This document shows, piece by piece, positions 1-8,211 of a stretch of 64,000 bases of DNA. The stretch's first letter is position 1. Every line of letters begins with the position of its first letter. A program made the position numbers and the translations under genes. A model generated the notes under the pieces. That model searched no databases and was not told where the DNA came from. It saw nothing but the letters and a program-made list of their open reading frames with translations. Source of the DNA: Bacteroidales bacterium (GTDB lineage Bacteria; Bacteroidota; Bacteroidia; Bacteroidales; Tenuifilaceae). The DNA lies in NCBI GenBank assembly GCA_020636845.1, contig JACJXD010000012.1, positions 1 through 64,000 on the forward strand. Reading direction: 5' to 3'.

Positions 1-275
1 ACTGCCAGTATAAAGTCGATATTGTTTTTACGGCCAAGTTCTATTGCCTTTAGTAAGGTTTCGTATTTGGGATTAGCCTCTATACCTCCAAATTCAACAA
101 TGTTGCATCCGCTAAGCGCATTAATAACCCTTTCGTAAGTGCCATTTTTCTTAATGCTTCCGCCTCCGTATGTGAGCAGAATTTTTTTGCTATCTCCAAT
201 TTCTTTTTTTAGTTGTTCAATCTTGTCGTTGCCGAAAAGAATTTTCACAGGATTGTAGTATTCAAAGTTATTCAT
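1..275 (-). CDS. Iron-containing alcohol dehydrogenase, N-terminal part (cut by window edge)
   Basis: Reading leftwards from an ATG at 275, about 91 codons stay open to the window edge. The protein starts MNNFEYYNPVKILFGNDKIE and continues with KKILLTYGGGSIKKNGTYERV. This is the typical opening of the BdhA/YqhD branch of group III (iron-type) alcohol dehydrogenases, NAD(P)H-dependent cytosolic enzymes that reduce aldehydes in fermentation. The TYGGGSIKKNG stretch is the start of the nucleotide-binding region. The metal ligands and C-terminal helical domain lie outside the window. A TAnnTTTG-type -7 box (TAAATTTG on this strand) lies at 308-315. Assignment to the superfamily is firm; the substrate is unknown. 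Confidence 0.85.
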   Translation of the reverse strand, partial: MNNFEYYNPVKILFGNDKIEQLKKEIGDSKKILLTYGGGSIKKNGTYERVINALSGCNIVEFGGIEANPKYETLLKAIELGRKNNIDFILA

Positions 276-434
276 ATCAAAAATGTTTAAATATTTACCG
301 GTTACTGCAAATTTACATATTTAGAGTGTTGTTTGCTATAATATTTTTGTACTATATTGATTGTTAGTATGTTTGTGACGTTTTCTATTTTAAAGTTGAT
401 AAAGGCTTTTACGACGATATTGTTTATAAAAAAC

Positions 435-472
435 AAAGACCCATTGTTATTGTTTAATAGCAATGGGTCTTT
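435..472 (-). terminator. Intrinsic terminator after the 103-residue hypothetical gene
   Basis: The arms AAAGACCCATTG and CAATGGGTCTTT face each other across a short AT-rich loop. On the minus strand the stem is followed by a T-rich run. It lies between the stop of the 103-residue gene and the start of the alcohol dehydrogenase, so the two are probably separate transcripts. Confidence 0.8.
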
Positions 473-488
473 AGTGAAAAAGGTGTAA

Positions 489-800
489 TTAAATAATTTG
501 AAGAATTCTTTTAATATCTACAAGTATAGCATCTTCTTCGTCCTTATGTTCTTTTTTTACAGCCAAATGAAGAAATTCATCATCCGAACTAACCATTTCA
601 ACAAAGTCTAATTCTGGCATAGAAATGTTAAAGTTCTCAAATAAATCGTCATCTGGTAAAAATTCAAAACCTCCTAGTGCATTGTAGCGGAGAACCATAA
701 TTAAATCTTCTTCATCGGCTTTTAAAACATTTTTTGCCAATTTTTCCGCTAAATAATTTCTAACTCTGCTTTTCGATACTAGTAGATTTTTCATGTTCAA
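489..800 (-). CDS. Hypothetical acidic protein, 103 residues
   Basis: I do not recognise this family. It is a small soluble protein without signal peptide or membrane segment. The N-terminal third is basic and helical in appearance (SKSRVRNYLAEKLAKNVLK); the rest is acidic and hydrophobic (DEEDLIMVLRYN, FLPDDDLFENF). Start could be codon 1 or the Met at codon 3. A perfect TAnnTTTG box (TATATTTG) lies upstream at 854-861 on this strand, and an intrinsic terminator follows at 435-472. It therefore looks like a single-gene transcript. That regulatory frame is the main reason to accept it as a real gene. Confidence 0.6.
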   Translation of the reverse strand: MNMKNLLVSKSRVRNYLAEKLAKNVLKADEEDLIMVLRYNALGGFEFLPDDDLFENFNISMPELDFVEMVSSDDEFLHLAVKKEHKDEEDAILVDIKRILQII

Positions 801-915
801 ATTTTTATCTGGTGAAGAAATTTTATGCAGAATTAACTACTTTATACAAATTTCAAATATAGTAATTTCTTCTGCAGAATATCTTTTTCCTCCCGCATTT
901 TTGAACAGCTAAAAT

Positions 916-1431
916 TTATTCCAGTAAACCTTCTTGAATCTTTATCCATCCAAAGAAAACGAGTATTAAGCTGGCTAAGAAGATAACCGATACTATAATT
1001 GCTCCTAAGAATGGAATAATGCCGAGTAGTGCTCCGAAAGCAGCAACAATCATGGCGACAATCAGAAGAGATACACCACCTTTTCCGATTTCTCCAATTG
1101 ATGCAGAATTTTTAAGCTTTAAATATCCTACTAGTTGTATAATAAATGCGGCTAAAAGAATAATGGAAGCAATAACTCCTCCTAAAACCGGAATTAAATC
1201 GAAAACAAACCCTATACATGAAAGTATCGCTGCAATGATAAGAAGTTTAACAGCCGATTGTCCGTTTTCATCTAATGCAGTTTTTAGTTTGGTTAATCCC
1301 ATAAAAAGTAAGACTATACCAAAAATAGCGGTCAACGAACTCCATATGCCATTGCCAATGCCATTAAACATTTGTAATAGAGAACCACTTAAAACAAACG
1401 TAACCGATTTGATAGCTTCTTTCTTTTCCAT
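916..1431 (-). CDS. Small multi-pass membrane protein with internal duplication
   Basis: 171 residues, almost entirely hydrophobic helices with glycines, so an inner-membrane protein. Two halves resemble each other: a segment near 58-105 (SAVKLLIIAAILSCIGF, then LIPVLGGVIASIILLAAFI, ending GYLKL) and one near 118-166 (GVSLLIVAMIVAAFGALLG, then IIPFLGAIIVSVIFLASLI, ending GWIKI). Each has two hydrophobic stretches joined by an L/I-I-P-x-L/F-G-x-I turn. The first 50 residues may hold a more distant third copy (IFGIVLLFMGLTKL). I cannot give a function; a small membrane scaffold of the DUF308 kind is possible but unproven. An opposite-strand reading frame here is a shadow. Confidence 0.7.
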   Translation of the reverse strand: MEKKEAIKSVTFVLSGSLLQMFNGIGNGIWSSLTAIFGIVLLFMGLTKLKTALDENGQSAVKLLIIAAILSCIGFVFDLIPVLGGVIASIILLAAFIIQLVGYLKLKNSASIGEIGKGGVSLLIVAMIVAAFGALLGIIPFLGAIIVSVIFLASLILVFFGWIKIQEGLLE

Positions 1432-1696
1432 AAAAATTAAGATTTAATTTAATGCCTACTCTATACACTTTTCAGCTTCCGTGTTCAAATATTTTTAAAT
1501 TAAAATCGTTGTTCGCAAAATATATACCACAATTACTACCAATTAAGTACCTTAATTGAAGATAGACATAAAAGGTTATAAACAAATTTATCGTTTTTTA
1601 GATAGAAAGTTAGCCTGTAGGAAGAAAAAAGGTTTTGAAGAATTAATTTTGTTGATGTAACCTAATTTTACTTCCTTTAAAGGAAAAATAGAATAG

Positions 1697-2377
1697 ATGA
1701 AACAAGTAATACACCCAAAGATTAATGAAAGTTGGTATAAGGTTTTAGCTCCGGAATTTGAGAAGGATTACTTTATTCAGTTAAAACAATTTTTGGTAGA
1801 AGAAAAAAAACATTATGCTATTTATCCCCCCGGTTCCATGATTTTTAATGCCTTTAACTTTACTCCGTTCGACGAAGTTAAAGTTGTGTTATTAGGGCAG
1901 GATCCTTATCATGGAGCAGGACAAGCTCACGGTTTGTGCTTTTCGGTTGCCGAAGGGGTGAAACCGCCTCCGTCTTTAGTTAATATTTTTAAAGAGTTAA
2001 ATGACGATTTGGGTGTACCGATCCCATCGCATGGAAACTTAGAAAAATGGGCTAGGCAAGGAGTGCTATTGCTAAATGCGACGCTTACGGTTAGGGCAAA
2101 TCAGGCAGGGTCGCATCAGCAAAAAGGCTGGGAGCAATTTACCGATACCGCGATTAAAAGTTTATCGGATTTGCGGTATGGCTTGGTATTTATTCTGTGG
2201 GGCAACTATGCGCAGGCAAAGGAAACGTTAATAGATTCGAGTAAGCACCTTATATTAAAGGCGCCACATCCTTCTCCTTTTTCTGCCAATAGGGGATTCT
2301 TTGGGTGTAAGCACTTTTCAAAAACAAATAAGTTCCTAGCCGAAAAGGGAAAGGAACCTATTGATTGGAGTTTGTAA
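1697..2377 (+). CDS. ung: Uracil-DNA glycosylase, family 1
   Basis: 226 residues, normal for family 1 UDG. It removes uracil from DNA, arising by cytosine deamination or dUTP misincorporation, as the first step of base-excision repair in the cytosol. The water-activating motif GQDPYHG is at 67-73 with catalytic Asp69. The DNA-binding leucine-loop motif HPSPFSANRGFFGC begins at His191. LLNATLTVRANQAGSH near 124-139 is the conserved uracil-pocket strand. The gene is monocistronic and converges on the next gene with a 2-base gap. A TAATTTTG box at 1644-1651 could be its -7 element. Confidence 0.97.
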   Translation: MKQVIHPKINESWYKVLAPEFEKDYFIQLKQFLVEEKKHYAIYPPGSMIFNAFNFTPFDEVKVVLLGQDPYHGAGQAHGLCFSVAEGVKPPPSLVNIFKELNDDLGVPIPSHGNLEKWARQGVLLLNATLTVRANQAGSHQQKGWEQFTDTAIKSLSDLRYGLVFILWGNYAQAKETLIDSSKHLILKAPHPSPFSANRGFFGCKHFSKTNKFLAEKGKEPIDWSL

Positions 2378-2379
2378 TT

Positions 2380-3120
2380 TTATTGAATTTTTTCAAAACG
2401 CTCTATTTCGTGGAGAAATAGTTTCCGGATTTGCTTGATACGTTCTAAGTTTGCTTTTAGGTCGTATATGCGGATAATATCCTGAGGTCCATTTAACTTC
2501 CATATATATCCAAGAGCTGCGTCAAAAAAGTGGTTATCGATATTGTGTTTTACGTTGTCGGTAATAGTTTTAAAGTGTTCCCATGTTAGTTGAGTTGGAA
2601 TTTCGAAGTAGAATTTAGAGTCTCCTGCCAAATCCATGTATATGTCGTCGTCGAAACGTTCTAACAAGAATGTTTTTTCGATATTAATTACCACTTGCTT
2701 GTTAATATCCCTTTCCCTTCTAAAGTCAATGCCATGATTAATGAGTTTTTCCTGAATGGAAGGAATTCTTTCGAAGCATTGAAGGTTTTTTATTCGAATG
2801 CAGCAAAAGCGTTTGTTATCGATTAGCATGTATCCAATATTGGCATTGCAATTGTGCTGCATTTCCTTGCCTACTTTTTGGAGCGTTCTTGCTAAATGGA
2901 GGGCGTCGTATTCACAAACAAGAATTAAAAACACAGAACGCGGGGCAGAATCTTCCGGAAGATTTTTTCCGTAATAACCCGGGTACGGTTCATAGTTTTC
3001 CAGAACCATAGTGTTGGGGTAGATTTTTTGGTTAAGCGAGCGAACCTTTTCTTCTTTTATTATTACCCCTCGAGTTTCGATTACTTTGGCTGCTGTATTC
3101 ATGGTGATATTTTTGTTCAA
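2380..3120 (-). CDS. Conserved hypothetical protein, 246 residues
   Basis: Function not recognised. The protein is soluble, with no signal peptide or membrane segment. A mixed alpha/beta region (RSVFLILVCEYDALHLARTL near 61-80, GYMLIDNKRFCCIRIKNL near 96-113) is followed by a charged helical C-terminus (LKANLERIKQIRKLFLHEIE). The pattern suggests a small nucleic-acid or regulator-type protein, but no catalytic motif is visible. It lies between ung and ttcA, converging with ung. An alternative start is Met7. It is a good-quality open frame with ordinary composition, so a real gene. Confidence 0.7.
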   Translation of the reverse strand: MNKNITMNTAAKVIETRGVIIKEEKVRSLNQKIYPNTMVLENYEPYPGYYGKNLPEDSAPRSVFLILVCEYDALHLARTLQKVGKEMQHNCNANIGYMLIDNKRFCCIRIKNLQCFERIPSIQEKLINHGIDFRRERDINKQVVINIEKTFLLERFDDDIYMDLAGDSKFYFEIPTQLTWEHFKTITDNVKHNIDNHFFDAALGYIWKLNGPQDIIRIYDLKANLERIKQIRKLFLHEIERFEKIQ

Positions 3121-3252
3121 GTTACATCTTTTTGACCAGATTCAAAAATCTGATTAGCAGACATTTCTTCAAAAATATCAAGAAGCATTTAATAAATAAA
3201 GTTTTGTAATAAATGCGGATAATTTAGCAAAATTGACACTTGATCGTACCTG

Positions 3253-3990
3253 TTACTTAATGTCCTTTTTTACTATATACTCGTCGAAGATGTTTTGCAT
3301 AGAGCGGTAAATATTTTCGCGTGCATCCCTGTTTAACTTTTCCATTTGGTCGATAATTTCCCTTATGGCGGTACGGTGCGTTTCCTTATGGTACAAACAC
3401 CTACTTATTTCGTCGGGAAACTCTTTTACTAACGAGTATTTTTTTAATTCCTTATCGAGACAAAGGGTAAGCGGACGTATAAGTTGTATTTCGCCATTGA
3501 ACATTGATAGTGATGGAGGAATAGAACATATTTGCGAATGGTTAATCATGTTCATAAGCAACGTTTCGATGGCATCGTCGAGGTGGTGGCCAAGGGCTAG
3601 TTTATTACAGTTAGCCTCGCGCGTTGAGGTAAACAGCATTTTTCGCCTTTTCCAACTACATATAAAACAAGCCGGTTTTCTGTCTTCGGGGTCGTAATCT
3701 ACTGTTATATCCTTAAGGTGAAATGTAATATTATGCTGTTTACAGTAATCTTTCATAAACTTTACATCGGCACGATAATTCATGTCAAGAGCTTGAACAT
3801 GGCAGGCGTGAAGTTCAAAGTTTATAGGTAGAACTCTTCGTCGTGAAGCAAGTAAATCCAATAAGGCAAAGCTGTCTTTTCCGCCGGAAATACCAACCAT
3901 TACGCTATCGCCATCCGATATGAGGTTATGCCCGTATATAGCCTTGTTTACCTTGCTTTCAAGTTTTTTTACGATGTATGGAGTTGCCAT
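3253..3990 (-). CDS. ttcA: TtcA-family tRNA 2-thiolation enzyme (PP-loop ATPase)
   Basis: 245 residues from the chosen start MATPYIVKKLESK. TtcA activates C32 of certain tRNAs with ATP and inserts sulfur using a [4Fe-4S] cluster. The PP-loop SGGKDS is at 35-40, the CxxC pair CFIC at 108-111 and a possible third cluster ligand Cys198 in SRCLYHKETH. GHHLDDAIETLLMN near 134-147 is typical of the family. The frame is open 15 codons further upstream, but a perfect -7 box (TATATTTG on this strand, 4008-4015) falls inside that extension, so I use the Met at 3990. It is shorter than the Escherichia coli enzyme (311 residues), so the exact tRNA target is inferred. Confidence 0.88.
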   Translation of the reverse strand: MATPYIVKKLESKVNKAIYGHNLISDGDSVMVGISGGKDSFALLDLLASRRRVLPINFELHACHVQALDMNYRADVKFMKDYCKQHNITFHLKDITVDYDPEDRKPACFICSWKRRKMLFTSTREANCNKLALGHHLDDAIETLLMNMINHSQICSIPPSLSMFNGEIQLIRPLTLCLDKELKKYSLVKEFPDEISRCLYHKETHRTAIREIIDQMEKLNRDARENIYRSMQNIFDEYIVKKDIK

Positions 3991-4116
3991 GCTGTTTAAT
4001 TTGAGTGCAAATATATAGAATCGCATTGTAAGCATGGTGAGTATATTAATTGGAATATAATTGCTACTTGCTTGGTTTATCGAAAAAGGTTAACTTTATA
4101 ATAAACCCTTTGATGT

Positions 4117-4824
4117 ATGGGAAAGTATATTATTCCGGATATTCATGGCTGTCTAAACTCCCTTAGGCATTTAGTGGAGGATAAACTTCAAATTTCCATT
4201 GATGATCAGCTTTTCTTTTTGGGCGATTACATCGATAGGGGGCCTTATAGCGCAGGGGTAGTGGAGTACATTATGGGATTAATTCACGATGGTTATAGGG
4301 TAAATTGCCTAATGGGAAACCATGAACAAATGATGCTCGATAGTTTCACAAGTAAGGATAAGTTAGCATTATGGATGATTAATGCGGGAATAACAACCAT
4401 AAACAGCTATTTAAAAAACTTTAAAACAGAGGTGTTGGTTAATGGATTTTTACCGCAGAGGCATTTGAATTTTTTTCAAAAGTTAGATTATCATTTAATA
4501 TTGGAAGACGATAAAATTATTCTTGTTCATGGTGGTATAAATTACTACTCCGATAACCCTTTCGACGACATACAGTCTATTTTATGGAATCGGGCGGAAG
4601 AAGTACCCGGTAACTTTTTCCCGGGATATAGAATTATTCATGGGCACACACCGATGGATTTAGATACGATTCGGAATGCTTTAAGTGAAAAGGATCGTCG
4701 GTTATTTGGCTTAGATGCCGGATGTGTTTTTCGTGGGGAGTGGTATCCCGGAACGGGGTATTTAACCGCATTATCCATAGATAATTGGGAGTTGGTATTT
4801 GTAAAGTGTGTGGATAAGTGGTAG
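4117..4824 (+). CDS. Metallophosphoesterase, PrpA-like protein phosphatase
   Basis: 235 residues with all the calcineurin-type metal motifs: DIHG (8-11), GDYIDRG (36-42), GNHE (67-70), then VHGG near 140 and HGHTP near 175. These bind two metal ions and act on phosphoesters. The close spacing and GDYIDRGP motif match the bacterial serine/threonine phosphatase group around lambda phosphatase and PrpA; the diadenosine-tetraphosphate hydrolase ApaH is a related alternative. Cytosolic, with no signal peptide. It is divergent from ttcA and followed by the convergent GT51 gene. The substrate cannot be told from sequence. Confidence 0.88.
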   Translation: MGKYIIPDIHGCLNSLRHLVEDKLQISIDDQLFFLGDYIDRGPYSAGVVEYIMGLIHDGYRVNCLMGNHEQMMLDSFTSKDKLALWMINAGITTINSYLKNFKTEVLVNGFLPQRHLNFFQKLDYHLILEDDKIILVHGGINYYSDNPFDDIQSILWNRAEEVPGNFFPGYRIIHGHTPMDLDTIRNALSEKDRRLFGLDAGCVFRGEWYPGTGYLTALSIDNWELVFVKCVDKW

Positions 4825-4907
4825 TGGTTTTGCAAAAGACGTCGTTATAATGATTTTGGTTGCAAACTGAAATTTACAAGATAAAGGTATTTTTTTAGGG
4901 CTAATGC

Positions 4908-6815
4908 CTATTTCAGGTCATTAGAAATTACAGTAGTAGAATCGGTAAAAACATTGGTAGCCTTACCTTTTAAAACTATTATGCTGTCGGGAACCATTGT
5001 TTCAATATCTTCAGGCGTGATATTTCCTCGCGAGAGCATTACTTCGGAGTTATGCTTAAAGTATTCCTGCATGAACGGTTTTAGGCAAGGTGGTTTATCG
5101 AATAAATATTTATACTTTGCCGGGCGCGGTATTATGTAGGCTAAGAACAACGATTCTTTGAGGGTTAATTCCGAAGGCTTTTTAGAAAAGTAAAATTGTG
5201 CAGCTTCTGCAATTCCGTTTACATTTGGTCCCCATTCTATAATGTTTAAATATATTTCCAGAATTCTTTCCTTCGACAAAATATTACCGTTCTCAATCAT
5301 CCAAACAATGAGCATTTCCTCCAGTTTCCGAGAAACGTTCTTATTCTGATTCAAAAAAATATTTTTAACCATTTGTTGTGTAATGGTACTTCCTCCACGG
5401 GCAAATCTATTTTCCTTTAAGTTACACGCTATGGCATGTTTAATTCCTTCAGGGTCGAAACCTTTGTGATAGAAGAAACTTCCATCCTCCGAGGTGATTA
5501 CAGCCCATGTTAAGAATGGCGAAATTTTGCTTAATGGGGTGAATTTGCTATTTTTTTCTCCTAAAAATATAGGTTTGGTAATACTGTCGTTTTCAACAAT
5601 CTTATATGTAAAGGTATCGTTAATGGCGGCTATTCTGGTATCTCCGAAATCTTCTATTTTAAAGTTCTTGCTGACTAATTTCGAAGTGAGATACAGACTG
5701 TCAGGATTATCGAGGTCTAGCTTAAATTGTAAATTATAGTCGAAGGAGCCTTTTATTTTTAACTTATCAATAGTATTGAATATTCCTTCTGGTATGTCGT
5801 TTATAAAGTGTTGCCATTTTATTTGGGGTGTTTTAACTTTCAAGTTGATAGATGTGGTGCTATTGTTGGAAATATCGGCATATATATTTGCCGATAAATC
5901 GTTTACCTTTACTGTTGATGAAGAATCTATAACAAGATGGTTTGGCTGTAAATTTATCGATAGCAGTATTTGTAAACTGTCAATGTTAACGCTATTGGGT
6001 GCAAGTTTACAGCTGTTTAGGCTTAACTTTTTAGAATTGCATTTAACGGAAAATTGCGATGAGTTTCGGCTAACATTTTTTTCCTGCACAAGTATTTTTG
6101 CTCCATTCACGTTGGCTTGTATTCCTGTAAGCAGTTGAATAAAGGGAACGGTTACGGGGGCAAGATTTTCATCCAGAAACAGTTCGATTGAGCGATTGGT
6201 ATTGTTGATATTGCCGGTTATGGCAATGGACTGCGTTGTGCCGTTGGCTATAATAACCGCATCAATGGCTATGTTTTTTTCCCTGTTTTGCCACGATTTA
6301 ACTATCAACTTTTCGGTATGCAGCGAATCCGACATGGATAAAATCAGATTTTCAACATTAACCTGCGTGGAAGCAAGTCTAAAGATACCTTTCAATATGC
6401 GGTTTAAAATGTTGAAGTTCCCTTTGCCAGCGTGTGTTTTGTTTCCGGATATATTTAAAGTCTTTTTATTTTTACGAATAACAAGGTTTACTTTGCCATT
6501 ATTCACATTAATACTGCTGGGATATATTTTGAAGGTTAACAGTTTGGTTAGACTTAGCGTTGTGTTTAGTAATTCAATTTTAGCAAGAGTATCGGAAGTC
6601 TTAATTACGGTAATGTTATTAATTGTAATTGTTTTAATTCCGTTAAAACAAGCCGATTGGTATTTTATATCGGCGTTGTATTGAGATTCAATGGAATGCA
6701 ACTTCTTTTTAATAATAGCGTTGAGTAGCGAATTACGGGCAACCCATAAACTTACTATAATAGTCAGTATGACAATTATAAGCGAATAGAAAATCAGTTT
6801 TTTGCTTTTTGCCAT
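4908..6815 (-). CDS. GT51 peptidoglycan glycosyltransferase with long AsmA-like N-terminal region
   Basis: 635 residues from MAKSKKLIFYS. One membrane anchor (about 6-30) is followed by some 400 residues of beta-rich, Asn/Ser-rich sequence that looks like an AsmA-type periplasmic domain, and then a GT51 domain (about 430-580). GT51 polymerises lipid II into glycan strands. Motifs seen: EDGSFFYHKGFDPEG with catalytic Glu443, RGGSTITQQ at 473-481, and RKLEEMLIVWMIE with the second acidic region. No transpeptidase domain follows, so it is MtgA-like in activity. The start at 6815 is preferred because a terminator (6841-6862) and a TATGTTTG box (6833-6840) lie in the longer frame. Confidence 0.85.
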   Translation of the reverse strand: MAKSKKLIFYSLIIVILTIIVSLWVARNSLLNAIIKKKLHSIESQYNADIKYQSACFNGIKTITINNITVIKTSDTLAKIELLNTTLSLTKLLTFKIYPSSINVNNGKVNLVIRKNKKTLNISGNKTHAGKGNFNILNRILKGIFRLASTQVNVENLILSMSDSLHTEKLIVKSWQNREKNIAIDAVIIANGTTQSIAITGNINNTNRSIELFLDENLAPVTVPFIQLLTGIQANVNGAKILVQEKNVSRNSSQFSVKCNSKKLSLNSCKLAPNSVNIDSLQILLSINLQPNHLVIDSSSTVKVNDLSANIYADISNNSTTSINLKVKTPQIKWQHFINDIPEGIFNTIDKLKIKGSFDYNLQFKLDLDNPDSLYLTSKLVSKNFKIEDFGDTRIAAINDTFTYKIVENDSITKPIFLGEKNSKFTPLSKISPFLTWAVITSEDGSFFYHKGFDPEGIKHAIACNLKENRFARGGSTITQQMVKNIFLNQNKNVSRKLEEMLIVWMIENGNILSKERILEIYLNIIEWGPNVNGIAEAAQFYFSKKPSELTLKESLFLAYIIPRPAKYKYLFDKPPCLKPFMQEYFKHNSEVMLSRGNITPEDIETMVPDSIIVLKGKATNVFTDSTTVISNDLK

Positions 6816-6820
6816 AAAAA

Positions 6821-6839
6821 ATGTTTGTGGTACAAACAT
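6821..6839. promoter_or_regulatory. Palindrome over the presumed promoter of the GT51 gene
   Basis: Arms ATGTTTGT and ACAAACAT are separated by three bases. The right arm contains the CAAACATA that reads TATGTTTG on the minus strand, a perfect Bacteroidota -7 box. The site ends five bases before the GT51 start codon. It could be a repressor site or a leader hairpin. Confidence 0.35.
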
Positions 6840-6840
6840 A

Positions 6841-6862
6841 AAAAAAAGCGCCAAAAGGCGCT
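6841..6862 (-). terminator. Intrinsic terminator after the DcaP-like gene
   Basis: Stem AGCGCC / GGCGCT with a four-base loop, followed on the minus strand by seven or more T. It closes the DcaP-like transcript and separates it from the GT51 gene. Confidence 0.9.
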
Positions 6863-6879
6863 AATTAGTATTGAAGTTC

Positions 6880-8121
6880 CTAAAACGTGTATGACGCCGA
6901 AAGGGTAATTCGGTTGTCGCTAACAGGGTCGTACGATGAGGTTGCCTTTTGCTTATCGTCGAAAGTTTTTCCGTAAACGGAAGTTGTTATCATGTACTCG
7001 GCCGAGAGTTTAAAATTTTCGATTGTGTAGGAAAATCTTGGGGATATTCGGTAAACATAATTCATGTCGGCATTTCGCTCATAACTGCTGCTTATTTGGG
7101 TGTACTTTTTGTTTGATCCCATTTGCTTGGTATATCCAACAAATAGTCCGAAATCTAGTTTTTTAATGCTATGCGAAATATCTATCCATGTGCTTAAAGT
7201 TCGTAAGTTGGCATAGTTATACCTGTTGGTGGAAGTGTCTAACGAGCCCGTTTCCATACCGTATCCGCCAATCATATTGAGGTGGGTAAGATTTTCGCCG
7301 TAAATGGCTTCGGCCTTAATTTTGGTGTTCCCAAATGCCTTCATTACAAAAGCGCTAAATTCGTATTGTCCAACCCTTTGGTTGGTTACGTAGTTGGAAT
7401 CGGTTACCAGCCTTGGCGTTAGCCATTTATACCCGGCATTTATTCCGGCAATAAACGTTTTTCGGTTTCCAGCTGCAATTTGGTAAACCAGTTCGGGCAG
7501 TCCCGAATTTCGCTGGGCATCGGTAGGGCCTTTAGTTCTGTGATAACCCTGGCTTAATGCAGTAAACGACATTCGTAGATTTTGGATTGGATAAATGGTG
7601 TAGCGGATTTGAGGTGAGCGATTTAATGCATGAAATGCTGCCGCAGCACCGAATGTTAGTACGCTGGGAGCCGTTTCGGTTACAAACATGGGATGCCAGT
7701 ATTGTCCTACTATTAGTTCGGAACTTTCCCATTTTAGGTTAACCATGGCATGTCGCAGTCGAAGTTGATATATTAGGTCGTTGGCTGTTGCGTAGAAATC
7801 GGTTTCGACCATAGCCGATGTTTTTGCTCCCAGCACATCGGGGCCACTCATTTTTAATCCTAAGCGGGTGGTTATACTTAACAGTTGAAGTTGATTTTGT
7901 TCGTTTACGTTGTTGCCGTTAACATCTAACTTTTCCTTAAGTGGATAAAAAATTATTTCGCCATCCCTTACGTCGAGGTTTTTATATGTATCGTAAATTA
8001 AGTCGGTACGCACGTAGCCGTAAGGCTTAACCTCAACTTTAGGTTTTGTAACATCCTGTGAGTAACCGGTTCCGATGAGCAGAAAAGTAGAAAATAAAAG
8101 TAAAAAAGCGCGTCTTTTCAT
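6880..8121 (-). CDS. DcaP-like outer-membrane porin
   Basis: 413 residues from MKRRAFLLLFSTFLLIGTGYSQ, a standard signal peptide. The mature protein is built of short amphipathic strands rich in aromatic residues and ends in LSASYTF, the terminal Phe expected of an outer-membrane beta-barrel. PYGYVRTDLIYDT, RLGLKMSGPDVLGAKTSAMV, ETDFY and GQYWHPMF are typical of the DcaP family, trimeric porins for small carboxylates or other solutes. The frame extends nine codons further (MGQIFKISS), but the signal peptide fits the Met at 8121. A strong terminator follows. The solute is unknown. Confidence 0.8.
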   Translation of the reverse strand: MKRRAFLLLFSTFLLIGTGYSQDVTKPKVEVKPYGYVRTDLIYDTYKNLDVRDGEIIFYPLKEKLDVNGNNVNEQNQLQLLSITTRLGLKMSGPDVLGAKTSAMVETDFYATANDLIYQLRLRHAMVNLKWESSELIVGQYWHPMFVTETAPSVLTFGAAAAFHALNRSPQIRYTIYPIQNLRMSFTALSQGYHRTKGPTDAQRNSGLPELVYQIAAGNRKTFIAGINAGYKWLTPRLVTDSNYVTNQRVGQYEFSAFVMKAFGNTKIKAEAIYGENLTHLNMIGGYGMETGSLDTSTNRYNYANLRTLSTWIDISHSIKKLDFGLFVGYTKQMGSNKKYTQISSSYERNADMNYVYRISPRFSYTIENFKLSAEYMITTSVYGKTFDDKQKATSSYDPVSDNRITLSASYTF

Positions 8122-8211
8122 TGAAGATATTTTAAAAATTTGCCCCAAATTTGGCTACTTTTTTCAAAACAAAAAATATGGAGTATTTTTATTTGAATTA
8201 ATACGTTGAAA

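Noticed and set aside
1019..1447. 142-codon frame opposite the 171-residue membrane protein
   Set aside because: Shadow frame: it mirrors hydrophobic codons of the real membrane gene and has no promoter or family.
5494..6684. Several plus-strand frames inside the GT51 gene
   Set aside because: They lie within a long conserved coding region and show no motifs; they are shadows.
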